From Akkermansia muciniphila (GTDB taxonomy: Bacteria; Pseudomonadota; Gammaproteobacteria; Burkholderiales; Burkholderiaceae_C): a DNA stretch of 64,000 bases. Shown one piece after another: positions 34,964 to 44,026 of the stretch. The position numbers and the translations under genes are program-made. Position 1 is the stretch's first letter. Each line of letters starts with the position of its first letter. Where the stretch lies: the NCBI GenBank assembly GCA_943331105.2, contig CALQKH020000007.1, positions 1 through 64,000 of the forward strand, read 5' to 3'. The notes under the pieces were generated by a model. That model was given only the letters and a program-made list of their open reading frames with translations, was not told where the DNA came from and searched no databases.

Positions 34964-35812
34964 ATGCGCATTGACCAACTTCTTGTCGAGCGCGGCCTGG
35001 CCGCTTCTCGCTCCCAGGCTCAGCGACTGATCGCCGGGGGCGTGCAGTGGCAGCAGCCCGACGGAATTTGGCGTGCGGTGGTGAAAAACCGCGATGAGGT
35101 GCCCGAGAGCGCTGCACTGCAGCTGCTCGACGATGCCGAGTCGCGTTATGTTTCGCGCGGTGGCCTCAAGCTCGAAGGGGCTTTGAAGGCCACGGCCGTG
35201 CAGGTGCAAGGCTTGCGCTGCCTGGATGTCGGGCAAAGCACCGGTGGTTTCACCGACTGTTTGTTGCAACACGGTGCAGCCGAAGTGGTCGGCATTGATG
35301 TGGGCCATGCCCAAGTGCATCCGCGCATCAGCCAAGACGAGCGGGTGGTGTGCATTGAGGGCGTGAACGCCCGCGATGTGGTGCCGGGTGACGAACGGGT
35401 GCCTGACGCACTCGAAGGTTTTGACCTGGTGGTGGGTGATGTGTCGTTCATCTCGCTCACGCTGGTTTTGCCGGGTGTGGTGCATTTGCTCAAGCCCACG
35501 GGCCAGTTGCTGATGCTGGTCAAACCCCAGTTTGAGTTGCAACCGGGCCAAGTGGGCAAGGGCGGCATCGTCAAAGACGAGAGCCATTACCCTTTCATTG
35601 AAAACCGTGTGCGCACCGCCTTGACCGATTTGGGCTTGCAGGTGAGTGCGTGGATGGACAGTCCCATCGAGGGCGGTGACGGCAACCGTGAATTTTTTGT
35701 GCAGGCCTGCTGGCCTGACCCTGCTGCGGTGCAGCCTGCGCGTGAAAAAACGCGTGTGGCGCATGAGGCCGATCTGGCCGCCAAGGCGTATGCCAAGGCC
35801 AACGATTATTGA
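34964..35812 (+). CDS. tlyA: TlyA-family rRNA methyltransferase (hemolysin A-like)
   Basis: 282 aa. N-terminal S4 RNA-binding domain (MRIDQLLVERGLAASRSQAQRLIAGGVQ), then a Rossmann FtsJ-like methyltransferase domain with the SAM motif DVGQSTGGFTDCLLQHGAAEVVGIDVG, and VVGDVSFISLTLVLP and KPQFE. The family 2'-O-methylates rRNA; the hemolysin name is historical. Nine bases after ahcY, so probably co-transcribed under the SAH riboswitch, which makes sense for a SAM-consuming enzyme. Confidence 0.92.
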   Translation: MRIDQLLVERGLAASRSQAQRLIAGGVQWQQPDGIWRAVVKNRDEVPESAALQLLDDAESRYVSRGGLKLEGALKATAVQVQGLRCLDVGQSTGGFTDCLLQHGAAEVVGIDVGHAQVHPRISQDERVVCIEGVNARDVVPGDERVPDALEGFDLVVGDVSFISLTLVLPGVVHLLKPTGQLLMLVKPQFELQPGQVGKGGIVKDESHYPFIENRVRTALTDLGLQVSAWMDSPIEGGDGNREFFVQACWPDPAAVQPAREKTRVAHEADLAAKAYAKANDY

Positions 35813-35828
35813 ATTTGAAGGTGAAGCG

Positions 35829-36668
35829 ATGTCTGGTTTGAAGCTGCCGATCAGCCTGGAATTTTTCCCACCCAAAACCCCTGAAGGCACCGAAAAATTG
35901 CGCGGTGTGCGTGAGAAGCTGTATGCCCTCAAGCCCGAGTTTTGCTCGGTGACCTATGGTGCAGGTGGCTCTACTCAAGAGGGCACTTTTGCCACGGTGG
36001 GTGCGATCCAGGCCGAGGGTTTGAGCGCCGCTTGTCACTTCTCGTGCATTGGCGCGACCAAGGTTTCGGTGCGCGCCGAGCTGGCCACACTCAAGGCCAT
36101 GGGCGTCAAACGTTTGGTGGCTTTGCGGGGCGACTTGCCCAGCGGTTATGGCGCAGGGGGTGAGTTCCACTATGCCAGCGATCTGGTGGCTTTCATCCGC
36201 GCAGAGACCGGCGACGATTTCCACATCGAGGTGGCCGCTTACCCCGAGATCCATCCTCAAGCCAAGTCGCCCGAAGCCGATTTACAGGCCTTTGCCACCA
36301 AGGTGAAAGCCGGTGCTGATTCGGCCATCACGCAATACTTCTACAACAGCGATGCGTATTTCCGTTTTGTGGACGACGCCTACAAACTGGGCGTGGATGT
36401 GCCCGTGGTGCCCGGTATCATGCCCATCACGAGTTCTTCGCAGTTGCTGCGCTTTTCAGACGCATGCGGGGCCGAGATCCCACGCTGGATCAGGTTGCGC
36501 CTGCAAGCCTATGGCGACGACGTGGCTTCGATCAAGGCCTTCGGCTTGGATGTCGTGTCTGACTTGTGCGAGCAACTGATCAATGGCGGCGTGCCCGCCA
36601 TCCACTTCTACACCATGAACCAGAGTGCCCCTACGCTGGACATTGTGGAACGCCTGAACGGCCGTTGA
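35829..36668 (+). CDS. metF: Methylenetetrahydrofolate reductase
   Basis: 279 aa FAD enzyme making 5-methyl-THF for methionine synthesis. Motifs: SLEFFPPKTPEGTEKL, SVTYGAGGSTQEGTF, RLVALRGDLPSGYG, AAYPEIHPQAKSPEADL, ITQYFYNSDAYFRFVDD, PGIMPITS. ATG 35829 has AAGG eight bases upstream; the frame is open much further upstream inside tlyA but without homology. With ahcY it closes the activated methyl cycle (SAH to homocysteine, methyl donor supply). Confidence 0.95.
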   Translation: MSGLKLPISLEFFPPKTPEGTEKLRGVREKLYALKPEFCSVTYGAGGSTQEGTFATVGAIQAEGLSAACHFSCIGATKVSVRAELATLKAMGVKRLVALRGDLPSGYGAGGEFHYASDLVAFIRAETGDDFHIEVAAYPEIHPQAKSPEADLQAFATKVKAGADSAITQYFYNSDAYFRFVDDAYKLGVDVPVVPGIMPITSSSQLLRFSDACGAEIPRWIRLRLQAYGDDVASIKAFGLDVVSDLCEQLINGGVPAIHFYTMNQSAPTLDIVERLNGR

Positions 36669-36708
36669 TCCCTGTCTCAGTGGCTTGACGCACAAATCAC
36701 CAAAAAGC

Positions 36709-36748
36709 AACGCAGACCTTTGATGCACATCAAAGGGTTCTGCTGCGG
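36709..36748. other. Inverted repeat after metF
   Basis: CCTTTGATG (36717-36725) and CATCAAAGG (36728-36736) pair perfectly with a two-base gap. Outer arms ACGCAGA and TCTGCTGCG extend it imperfectly. No T tract follows, so it may be a weak terminator or a protein-binding palindrome. Confidence 0.4.
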
Positions 36749-36853
36749 CAATCCCTGCCTGAGTGCATTTGATGTGCCTCAAGTTGGCACTTCTTTGCCG
36801 ATATTCCAATGGAATCGAGAGGTTTGTCTCTCGCTTACACAAGGAAATTCGAC

Positions 36854-37450
36854 ATGAATAAACAAACTGGGTGGGTAGCACTGTTGCTGGCGGGATCGGT
36901 CTCCGGCGTGATGGCTCAAAGCCTGAGCGAGAGTCCTTGGCAAATTCGTTTGCGCTCCGTGCATTTGGACAGTGTCAACAAGGACACGACTTCTTTGGGT
37001 CTGTCCATCGACAACAAGTCATTTGCAACCATCGATTTCTCGTATTTTTTCAACAAGAACATGGCCGCAGAACTGAGCTTGACCATGGACCAGAAGCAGC
37101 GGGTCTATGCCAACGGCACCGACATCGGTTCCTTCAAGCATTTGCCACCGACTTTGCTGCTGCAGTACCACTTCACAGACTTTGATGGTTTCAAGCCTTA
37201 TGTGGGCGGCGGTATCGCCTACACCCACTTCAGCAGTGTGTCATTGCCCCCGGGTCTTTCTTTGGACAGCCACAATTGGGGGACGGCCTTCCAAGTGGGT
37301 GTGGATTTTCCGATCGATAAAAATTGGTCCATCAACCTGGATGTGAAAAAGGCCTACATCCGAACCGATGTGTATGCCGATGGCAGCAGCTTGGGCCGCT
37401 TGCGGGTGGACCCTTTGCTCTATGGCGTGGGCATTGGCTACCGTTATTGA
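36854..37450 (+). CDS. ompW: OmpW-family outer membrane protein
   Basis: 198 aa. Signal peptide MNKQTGWVALLLAGSVSGVMAQ, then an eight-stranded barrel pattern with WQIRLRSVHL, FNKNMAAELSLTM, LPPTLLLQYHF, KPYVGGGIAYTHFSS, KNWSINLDVKKAYIRTDV and C-terminal YGVGIGYRY. OmpW proteins form hydrophobic channels for small apolar compounds. Ribosome site AAGGAA eight bases upstream. Stands alone between metF and ybeY. Confidence 0.9.
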   Translation: MNKQTGWVALLLAGSVSGVMAQSLSESPWQIRLRSVHLDSVNKDTTSLGLSIDNKSFATIDFSYFFNKNMAAELSLTMDQKQRVYANGTDIGSFKHLPPTLLLQYHFTDFDGFKPYVGGGIAYTHFSSVSLPPGLSLDSHNWGTAFQVGVDFPIDKNWSINLDVKKAYIRTDVYADGSSLGRLRVDPLLYGVGIGYRY

Positions 37451-37490
37451 GGATTTGATCCACCGGGCCATCCAGCCCGTGGGCATCCTC
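37449..37490. terminator. Shared hairpin between convergent ompW and ybeY
   Basis: GAGGAT (37449-37454) pairs with ATCCTC (37485-37490) around an inner stem CGGGC/GCCCG (37464-37468, 37475-37479). It fills the whole gap between the two stops. No strong T tract; probable bidirectional end. Confidence 0.5.
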
Positions 37491-37492
37491 GC

Positions 37493-37948
37493 TCAAAGGT
37501 AGGGGTTCGACAACCCCAACCCGGCGAGGATGGCCACCTCGTAGGCTTCCATCTCTTGCGCGTCAGCGGTGCTGGTTTCGTGGTCCCAGCCCTGCGCGTG
37601 CAGTGTGCCGTGCACCAGCAAATGCGTGTAATGCGCTGCCAGCGTTTTGCCTTGTTCTTTGGCCTCACGCGCCACCACCGGTGCACAGAGCACCAAGTCT
37701 GCCATCACCACCGGTTCTTGCTCGTAATCAAAGGTCAGCACATTGGTGGCGTAGTCCTTTTTGCGGTAACTCTGGTTGAGTGCGCGGCCTTCTTCTTCGC
37801 CCACGATGCGCACCGTGATTTCGGCGTCATCGGCCAGCGCATGGCGAATGGCGCGGGTGACCGCGTGGCGGGGCAAGGCTGCGCGGTGGCGGGCTTGGTG
37901 TGGAAAGTCGCCAAATTGCAGAGACAGTTGGAGTTGCTGGAGGGCCAT
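37493..37948 (-). CDS. ybeY: Endoribonuclease YbeY
   Basis: 151 aa metal-dependent RNase of 16S rRNA maturation and ribosome quality control. The zinc site [11 protein letters not shown] is intact (H113, H117, H123), with [15 protein letters not shown] and [15 protein letters not shown] before it. Downstream of ybeZ (phoH-like), the usual pairing. Confidence 0.95.
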   Translation of the reverse strand: MALQQLQLSLQFGDFPHQARHRAALPRHAVTRAIRHALADDAEITVRIVGEEEGRALNQSYRKKDYATNVLTFDYEQEPVVMADLVLCAPVVAREAKEQGKTLAAHYTHLLVHGTLHAQGWDHETSTADAQEMEAYEVAILAGLGLSNPYL

Positions 37949-37965
37949 TTTTTGGGGTTGTGGTG

Positions 37966-38946
37966 TCAGTCGTCAGTTGGCAGGGATTTGCGGCGTGTGG
38001 TAATGCCCGCGCGCAAGGCTGCGCTGCCTTGTGCGTCATAAGCATCCACAATCCGGGCCACCAAGGGGTGGCGCACCACATCGGCGCTGCTGAAACGTGT
38101 GAAGGCAATGCCTTTGACGCGCTTCAGAACCCGTTCGGCGTCGATCAATCCAGACAGCTGTCCCTTGGGTAAATCGATCTGGCTGACATCGCCTGTGATG
38201 ACGGCCTTGGCCCCAAAGCCGATGCGCGTCAAAAACATCTTCATCTGCTCGGTGCTGGTGTTCTGCGCTTCGTCCAGGATGACAAACGCGTTGTTCAGCG
38301 TGCGCCCGCGCATGAAGGCCAGTGGAGCGACTTCGATGGCGTTGCGTTCGAAGGCTTTTTGCACCTTGTCGTGACCCATCAGGTCGTACAAGGCGTCGTA
38401 GAGAGGACGCAAATACGGATCCACTTTTTGAGACAAGTCGCCCGGCAAAAAGCCCAGGCGCTCACCGGCTTCCACCGCCGGGCGCGTCAGCACAATGCGC
38501 TGCACGCTGGCGCGCTCCAGCGCGTCCACCGCGCAGGCCACGGCCAAATAGGTTTTGCCTGTGCCCGCAGGCCCGATGCCAAAGCTGATGTCATGGCTGG
38601 CGATGCTCTCCAGATAGGCCGCTTGCACCGGGGTGCGGGCCTTCAGGTCGGCGCGGCGTGTTTGCAGCGCAGGCAAGTTGGGTTCCTCGCCCCCGTTGTC
38701 GCCCAGCAGCATGAGTTGCACCATGTCTGGCGCAATCGGTCGGTCTGCGCGTTCGTAGATGGCCTGCAAAATCTCCATGGCCTGCATGGCCAACGCTTTG
38801 GGGCCGTCCACCTTGAACTGTTCGTGTCGGTGCGCGATGCTCACTTGAAGACCCGCTTCGATGGTGCGCAGGTGCGCATCCATGGGGCCGCACAGATGAG
38901 ACAAACGGGTGTTGTTGTGCGGCGTGAAGGTGTGTCTGACAATCAA
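37966..38946 (-). CDS. ybeZ: PhoH-family ATPase YbeZ
   Basis: 326 aa. PhoH motifs: Walker [94 protein letters not shown] place the start at TTG 38946 (reading [12 protein letters not shown]) because AGGA lies about nine bases upstream and homologous N-termini begin there; the frame runs to an ATG at 39003 without homology. Works with YbeY in rRNA/ribosome maintenance. Confidence 0.92.
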   Translation of the reverse strand: MIVRHTFTPHNNTRLSHLCGPMDAHLRTIEAGLQVSIAHRHEQFKVDGPKALAMQAMEILQAIYERADRPIAPDMVQLMLLGDNGGEEPNLPALQTRRADLKARTPVQAAYLESIASHDISFGIGPAGTGKTYLAVACAVDALERASVQRIVLTRPAVEAGERLGFLPGDLSQKVDPYLRPLYDALYDLMGHDKVQKAFERNAIEVAPLAFMRGRTLNNAFVILDEAQNTSTEQMKMFLTRIGFGAKAVITGDVSQIDLPKGQLSGLIDAERVLKRVKGIAFTRFSSADVVRHPLVARIVDAYDAQGSAALRAGITTRRKSLPTDD

Positions 38947-39039
38947 GTTGATAATCCTAGCTGTGCGCGGTGTATGGCCCAAATGGCCAAGGCAAAAGCG
39001 CATTCTCTCCCATCACAGGCATTTAAGGCGTCACCCTCC

Positions 39040-39615
39040 ATGATTGGCAAACTCACCGGCATTTTGAGCGACAAAAACCCACCGGAGGTGGTGGTGGACT
39101 GCCACGGTGTGGGCTATGAGGTGAACGTGCCCATGAGCACCTTTTACAACCTGCCCGCCACGGGAGAAAAAGTCACGCTGGTCACACACTTTGTGGTGCG
39201 TGAAGACGCGCAAATCTTGTATGGCTTTGCCACCTTGAGCGAGCGTGAAGCCTTTCGTCAGCTGATCAAGATTTCCGGTGTTGGCCCCCGCACGGCCCTG
39301 AGCGTGTTGTCGGGCATGAGCGTGAGCGATTTGGCACAAGCCATCACCACCCAAGAAGTGGGGCGTTTGGTCAAAGTACCCGGCATCGGCAAAAAAACCG
39401 CCGAGCGCTTGCTGCTCGAACTCAAAGGCAAGCTGGGCGGCGACCTGGGCGGCCTGTTTGCCGTCAACACCAGCGACGCGCAAAACGACATCCAACAAGC
39501 TTTGCTGGCGCTGGGCTACAGCGACAAAGAAGCCGCTGCGACCCTCAAGAGCTTGCCCTCGGATGTGGGTGTGAGCGAGGGCATTAAGCTGGCGCTCAAG
39601 GCCTTGAACAAATAA
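39040..39615 (+). CDS. ruvA: Holliday junction DNA helicase subunit RuvA
   Basis: 191 aa. OB-fold N-terminus [28 protein letters not shown], tandem HhH motifs ([37 protein letters not shown]), and the C-terminal RuvB-contacting domain ([23 protein letters not shown]). Binds four-way junctions and loads RuvB. ruvB is not directly downstream: a mazEF module lies between. Confidence 0.96.
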   Translation: MIGKLTGILSDKNPPEVVVDCHGVGYEVNVPMSTFYNLPATGEKVTLVTHFVVREDAQILYGFATLSEREAFRQLIKISGVGPRTALSVLSGMSVSDLAQAITTQEVGRLVKVPGIGKKTAERLLLELKGKLGGDLGGLFAVNTSDAQNDIQQALLALGYSDKEAAATLKSLPSDVGVSEGIKLALKALNK

Positions 39616-39629
39616 GCATTCGGGTAGCC

Positions 39630-39657
39630 TTGCATTTGGATATCCGCTGGATATACT
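39630..39657 (+). promoter_or_regulatory. Promoter of mazEF, probably giving a leaderless transcript
   Basis: TTGCAT (39630-39635), 16-base spacer, TATACT (39652-39657). A start seven bases on would fall on the A of the mazE ATG (39664), and no ribosome site precedes that ATG. Direct repeats TGGATAT at 39637-39643 and 39648-39654 overlap the promoter and may be antitoxin-binding sites. Confidence 0.55.
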
Positions 39658-39663
39658 AATGTC

Positions 39664-39936
39664 ATGAAAACCACTGCACTGACTATTTCTACCTGGGGCA
39701 ACAGCCACGGCATCCGGCTCAGCCGTGAGCTGATGCAGTCGCTCGGCATCACGCCCGGCACGCCTTTGCAGGCCACGGTGGTGGCCAAAGGTTGTCTGGA
39801 GTTGCGTGCTGTCGCTCAGAGGCCTAGCCTGCAAGACAAGCTGGCCGCTTTTGACCCCCAAGTGCATGGCGGTGAGGTCATGTCCGATGCGCCGCAAGGG
39901 GTGGAGTTCGGTGCTGGCGCCGAGGGCTTCAAGTGA
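39664..39936 (+). CDS. mazE: MazE-family antitoxin (AbrB/SpoVT fold)
   Basis: 90 aa. N-terminal AbrB-type fold LTISTWGNSHGIRLSRELMQSLGITPGTPLQATVVAKGCLELRAV, as in MazE/PemI; the disordered C-terminal tail would block the toxin. Overlaps the toxin start as GTGA. Inserted between ruvA and ruvB. Confidence 0.88.
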   Translation: MKTTALTISTWGNSHGIRLSRELMQSLGITPGTPLQATVVAKGCLELRAVAQRPSLQDKLAAFDPQVHGGEVMSDAPQGVEFGAGAEGFK

Positions 39937-40298
39937 GCCGAGCCTTTTGGGTGCCTGAGCGGCAAGACATCATCTGGATCAACTTCAACCCGCAGGTGGG
40001 CCGCGAGATGCGCGACATACACCCGATGTTGGTGCTTTCGCCCAAAGCCTTCAACGACAGAACGTCCATCGTGATTGGCTTTCCCATGTCCACGGCAGCC
40101 TACAACGCCACCAACCCTTTTGCGATTGACAACAGCAAAACGGCCAAGCAGCCGAGTTACATCATTTGCAATCAACCCAAGAGCTTCGACTGGCGACAGC
40201 GTGGTGCCAAGCCGCATCCTTGGAAGCGCGTCAGCAATGACATCTTCCAGACTGCACGTCTTGAGCTCAACGACATCCTCGAATTGGTCACCCCATGA
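39933..40298 (+). CDS. mazF: MazF/PemK-family endoribonuclease toxin
   Basis: 121 aa from a GTG start. MazF pattern: [45 protein letters not shown], then [16 protein letters not shown] and [17 protein letters not shown]. The catalytic arginine/threonine region ([14 protein letters not shown]) looks intact. Its stop overlaps the ruvB start (ATGA), so ruvB translation is coupled to the toxin. Confidence 0.88.
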   Translation: MSRAFWVPERQDIIWINFNPQVGREMRDIHPMLVLSPKAFNDRTSIVIGFPMSTAAYNATNPFAIDNSKTAKQPSYIICNQPKSFDWRQRGAKPHPWKRVSNDIFQTARLELNDILELVTP

Positions 40299-41341
40299 GC
40301 ATTCGCACCGATGACTTTGCACCGCAGCCCGAACCTCGGGTGATTTCTGCCGCCCCGGTATCGCACCAGGAAGAGGCGATTGAACGCGCCCTGCGCCCCA
40401 AGCTGCTGGACGAATACGTCGGCCAGGTCAAGGTGCGCGAACAGCTGGAGATTTTCATCAGCGCGGCCAAAATGCGCGAAGAGCCGCTTGACCATGTGCT
40501 GCTGTTTGGCCCGCCCGGTCTGGGCAAGACCACACTCAGCCACATCATCGCCGCCGAGTTGGGCGTGAACTTGCGCCAGACCAGCGGTCCGGTGCTGGAA
40601 AAACCCAAAGACTTGGCAGCGCTGCTGACCAATTTGGAGCGCAACGATGTGCTCTTTATTGACGAGATCCATCGCCTGTCGCCCGTGGTCGAAGAGATTT
40701 TGTACCCGGCGCTGGAGGACTACCAGATCGACATCATGATCGGCGAAGGACCTGCGGCCCGCAGCATCAAGCTCGACCTGCAGCCATTCACCTTGGTGGG
40801 TGCGACCACCCGAGCGGGCATGCTCACCAACCCGCTGCGTGACCGCTTTGGCATCGTGTCGCGGCTCGAGTTTTACACGCCCGAGGAGCTGACCCGCATC
40901 GTGACGCGCAGCGCCGGTTTGCTCAAAGCGCCGATTGACCCGGAGGGCTCGTTTGAGATCGCCCGCCGCTCACGCGGTACGCCGCGCATCGCCAACCGCT
41001 TGCTGCGTCGGGTGCGTGACTATGCTGACGTCAAGGGCGACGGCACCATCGACAAAGGCCTGGCACAAAAAGCCTTGGTCATGCTGGATGTGGACCCTGA
41101 AGGCTTTGACCTGATGGACCGCAAACTTCTCGAAGCCGTGATTCACCGCTTTGACGGCGGGCCTGTGGGTTTGGACAACATCGCCGCCAGCATTGGCGAG
41201 GAGCGTGACACGATCGAAGACGTGATCGAGCCGTATTTGATCCAGCAAGGCTATTTGCAGCGCACCCCGCGCGGCCGAATCGCCACGCTGGCAGCGTTCC
41301 GGCATTTGGGTGTTACACCGCCGAAAAACTTTGGGCAGTGA
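40295..41341 (+). CDS. ruvB: Holliday junction DNA helicase RuvB
   Basis: 348 aa AAA+ motor of branch migration. Walker [13 protein letters not shown], Walker [16 protein letters not shown], sensor [20 protein letters not shown], winged-helix C-terminus [16 protein letters not shown]. Begins on the last bases of mazF, so it depends on the mazEF transcript or on read-through from ruvA. Confidence 0.97.
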   Translation: MSIRTDDFAPQPEPRVISAAPVSHQEEAIERALRPKLLDEYVGQVKVREQLEIFISAAKMREEPLDHVLLFGPPGLGKTTLSHIIAAELGVNLRQTSGPVLEKPKDLAALLTNLERNDVLFIDEIHRLSPVVEEILYPALEDYQIDIMIGEGPAARSIKLDLQPFTLVGATTRAGMLTNPLRDRFGIVSRLEFYTPEELTRIVTRSAGLLKAPIDPEGSFEIARRSRGTPRIANRLLRRVRDYADVKGDGTIDKGLAQKALVMLDVDPEGFDLMDRKLLEAVIHRFDGGPVGLDNIAASIGEERDTIEDVIEPYLIQQGYLQRTPRGRIATLAAFRHLGVTPPKNFGQ

Positions 41342-41383
41342 TTAACCGGTTATCGGCACTGGCTTGGCCCCGATAATCGCTCC

Positions 41384-42793
41384 ATGACTGAAACCCCTCA
41401 AGACGCGACATCGATTGGCTTTGCCCAGTTGAAACTGGCTTCGGCCACTTTGCAAAACTTGGCGCAACTGGGCTACACCCAGATGACGCCCATTCAAGCG
41501 GCCAGCTTGCCGCTGACCTTGGCTGGGCAAGACCTGATCGCCCAAGCCAGCACTGGCAGTGGCAAAACCGCCGCATTTGGCCTGCCCCTGATCGAGCGCC
41601 TGCAAACAGCTGGCTCGCCCAGCGCCGCCATCCAAGCGGTGATCTTGTGCCCCACCCGAGAGCTGGCTGACCAGGTCACTCAAGAAATCCGTCGCCTGGC
41701 CCGTGCTCGCCAAAACGTCAAAGTCGTCACCCTGTGTGGTGGTGTGGCCCTGCGCGGCCAAACGTTGAGTCTGGAGCATGGCGCCGATGTGGTGGTGGGC
41801 ACGCCCGGTCGCATTTTGGACCACTTGGAGCGCGGCTCTTTGAGCTTGGCAGGCGTCAACACGCTGGTGCTGGACGAGGCCGATCGCATGCTGGACATGG
41901 GCTTTTTTGACGACATCGCCAAAGTCGTGCGCCAGTGCGCCAAAGACCGCCAGACCTTGCTGTTTTCGGCCACCTACCCCGAAGGCATCGCCAAATTGGC
42001 CGCGCAGTTCATGCGGTCGCCGCAGACCGTGAAGGTGCAGGCGCAACACAGCGCGCACAAGATCCGTCAAATTTTTTACGAAGTGAACGAAAGCCAGCGC
42101 CTGGATGCCGTGTCCAAACTGTTGGCGCATTTCCGCCCCGAACGCACGCTGGCTTTTTGCAACACCAAGCAGCAGTGCCGCGACTTGGTGGCGGTGCTGC
42201 AGGCCCAAGGCTACAGCGCGCTGGCGCTGTTTGGCGAGTTGGAGCAGCGCGAGCGCGACCAGGTGCTGGTGCAGTTTGCCAACCGCAGTTGCTCAGTGCT
42301 GGTGGCCACCGATGTGGCTTCGCGCGGGCTGGACGTGGAAGGGCTGGAGGCGGTCATCAATGTCGATGTGACGCCCGACCCGGAAATCCATATCCACCGC
42401 ATTGGTCGCACGGGCCGGGGCGATGCCGAAGGCCTGGCGCTCACGCTGGCCAGCATGGACGAGATGGGCTCGGTCGGCAAGATCGAGGTGATGCAGGGCC
42501 GCGAATCAACCTGGGCACCTTTGGCCGACCTGGTGCCTGGTGCGGGTGGACTGCTGCAGCCGCCCATGCGTACCTTGCAAATTGTGGGTGGACGCAAAGA
42601 GAAGATTCGCGCGGGTGACGTGATGGGTGCGTTGGCGGGTGAGTGCGGTTTGACGCGTGAGCAGGTGGGCAAAATCAATGTGAACGAGTTTTCGACCTAT
42701 GTGGCGGTGCAAGCGGGCTTGGCCAAGAAGGTAGAAGCCCAGTTGTCACATGGCAAGATCAAAGGCAAGAGTGTGAAAGTGCGTTTGCTCTGA
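41384..42793 (+). CDS. dbpA: ATP-dependent RNA helicase DbpA
   Basis: 469 aa DEAD-box helicase for 50S assembly. Q motif MTPIQAA, motif I ASTGSGKT, Ia PTRELADQ, DEAD box VLDEADRMLDMGF, motif III FSATYPEG, motif VI HRIGRTGRG. The C-terminal region (TLQIVGGRKEKIRAGDVMGALAGECGLTREQVGKI ... VKVRLL) is the DbpA RNA-recognition domain that binds 23S hairpin 92. An inverted repeat TTATCGG/CCGATAA (41350-41376) lies just upstream. Confidence 0.93.
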   Translation: MTETPQDATSIGFAQLKLASATLQNLAQLGYTQMTPIQAASLPLTLAGQDLIAQASTGSGKTAAFGLPLIERLQTAGSPSAAIQAVILCPTRELADQVTQEIRRLARARQNVKVVTLCGGVALRGQTLSLEHGADVVVGTPGRILDHLERGSLSLAGVNTLVLDEADRMLDMGFFDDIAKVVRQCAKDRQTLLFSATYPEGIAKLAAQFMRSPQTVKVQAQHSAHKIRQIFYEVNESQRLDAVSKLLAHFRPERTLAFCNTKQQCRDLVAVLQAQGYSALALFGELEQRERDQVLVQFANRSCSVLVATDVASRGLDVEGLEAVINVDVTPDPEIHIHRIGRTGRGDAEGLALTLASMDEMGSVGKIEVMQGRESTWAPLADLVPGAGGLLQPPMRTLQIVGGRKEKIRAGDVMGALAGECGLTREQVGKINVNEFSTYVAVQAGLAKKVEAQLSHGKIKGKSVKVRLL

Positions 42794-42800
42794 GGCGTTT

Positions 42801-43745
42801 ATGGAAACCAAGTGGTTGGAAGATTTTGTGAGCTTGGCTGAAACCCGCAGTTTCAGCCGTTCGGCGCAGCTGCGCCATGTCACACAACCCGCGTTCTCAC
42901 GCCGCATCCAGTCGCTCGAAGCTTGGGCGGGAGCTAACTTGGTGGACCGAAGTTCTTACCCCACCCAACTCACGCCAGCGGGCGTGACCCTGTACGCGCA
43001 GGCGTTGGAAATGCTGCAGGCGCTGCAAAACACCAGGGCCATGCTGCGTGGCCACAATGCCGTGGGTCAAGATTTCATCCAGTTTGCTGTGCCCCACACC
43101 TTGGCTTTCACTTTTTTCCCGGCTTGGATGGCGGCTTTGCGAGAAAGCTTTGGTCCGATCAAAAGCCGATTGAGCGCGCTCAATGTGCACGAGGCGGCCA
43201 TGCGCATGGCCGAAGGCGGGTGCGATGTGCTGATCGCATACCACCACCCGTCGCTGCCTTTGCAGATTGACCCGGAGCGTTATGACATGGTCGTGCTGGG
43301 GCACGAGGTCTTGGCGCCTTACGCCCCCTCTCGCCCGGATGGGCGCGCGCTGTTCAGCTTGCCAGGTCTCGCTGCCAAGCCACTGCCTTATTTGGGTTAT
43401 GCGCCAGGCGCTTATTTGGGTGAGATCACTGACTGGATCTTGAAGCAGGCCGGAACGCCGGTGCATTTAGAGCGGGTCTACGAGACCGACATGGCCGAGG
43501 GCTTGAAGGTGATGGCGATGGAAGGGCATGGCGTGGCATTTTTGCCCCGCAGTGCGGTGAAGAAAGAAGTCCATGCGGGTGCCTTGGTCGAGCTGGCGCT
43601 GCCTGAAGGACAATCTTTGGCGCTCAACATGGAGGTGCGGGCTTACCGGGAAAAACCGCTCTCAAAACCTTCAGCACCAAGCCCAGCGTACTTGCTTTGG
43701 CAGCATTTGACTCAAAGCACTGGCCCCATTCATTCTTCTCGTTGA
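42801..43745 (+). CDS. LysR-family transcriptional regulator
   Basis: 314 aa. N-terminal LysR helix-turn-helix (WLEDFVSLAETRSFSRSAQLRHVTQPAFSRRIQSLEAWAGANLVDRS), then a type-2 periplasmic-binding-like effector domain (FAVPHTLAFTFFPAWMAAL). Eight bases after dbpA and before the aap operon. It may regulate either the neighbouring aap genes or distant targets; the sequence does not decide. Confidence 0.9.
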   Translation: METKWLEDFVSLAETRSFSRSAQLRHVTQPAFSRRIQSLEAWAGANLVDRSSYPTQLTPAGVTLYAQALEMLQALQNTRAMLRGHNAVGQDFIQFAVPHTLAFTFFPAWMAALRESFGPIKSRLSALNVHEAAMRMAEGGCDVLIAYHHPSLPLQIDPERYDMVVLGHEVLAPYAPSRPDGRALFSLPGLAAKPLPYLGYAPGAYLGEITDWILKQAGTPVHLERVYETDMAEGLKVMAMEGHGVAFLPRSAVKKEVHAGALVELALPEGQSLALNMEVRAYREKPLSKPSAPSPAYLLWQHLTQSTGPIHSSR

Positions 43746-43838
43746 GTGTTCATCTTTTGTTAATGTTTGCTGTTCGACTCTCAGGGAAAACCTGAGAAAA
43801 AAAGACCTCACAACAGGCTATATTCACTCCCTTGACTG

Positions 43839-43859
43839 GACAGGCACGCTTTGTGCAAA
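43839..43859 (+). promoter_or_regulatory. Candidate sigma-54 promoter for the aap operon
   Basis: CAGGCACG-CTTT-GTGCA carries the invariant GG (43843-43844) and GC (43855-43856) exactly ten bases apart, with two mismatches to TGGCACG-N4-TTGCA. Nitrogen-regulated amino-acid importers are often sigma-54/NtrC dependent. The leader to the ATG would be about 160 bases. Alternative sigma-70 starts are not excluded. Confidence 0.35.
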
Positions 43860-44026
43860 AGACCGGTGTGGAGGAGAGGGTGATGCGCCATCTTGGTGCA
43901 AATCCTGCTGAAACCCTTGTTCATCAAAAGACCTAGGGAACTTACCTAGGCAATCCATGTCCGGATTTGTCATTTAATCTGAGTGTGGCGTTTTGCTGCT
44001 CAATCGTTATGAAGAGGATTCAACCT

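Noticed and set aside
33494-35932. 812-codon minus-strand open frame opposite ahcY and tlyA
   Set aside because: Antisense shadow of two certain genes in high-GC DNA; no recognisable domain.
43780-43803. CTCAGG/CCTGAG stem followed by A run, read as a LysR-gene terminator
   Set aside because: On the plus strand the tract is A, not T, and on the minus strand the T run precedes the stem, so neither direction gives an intrinsic terminator.
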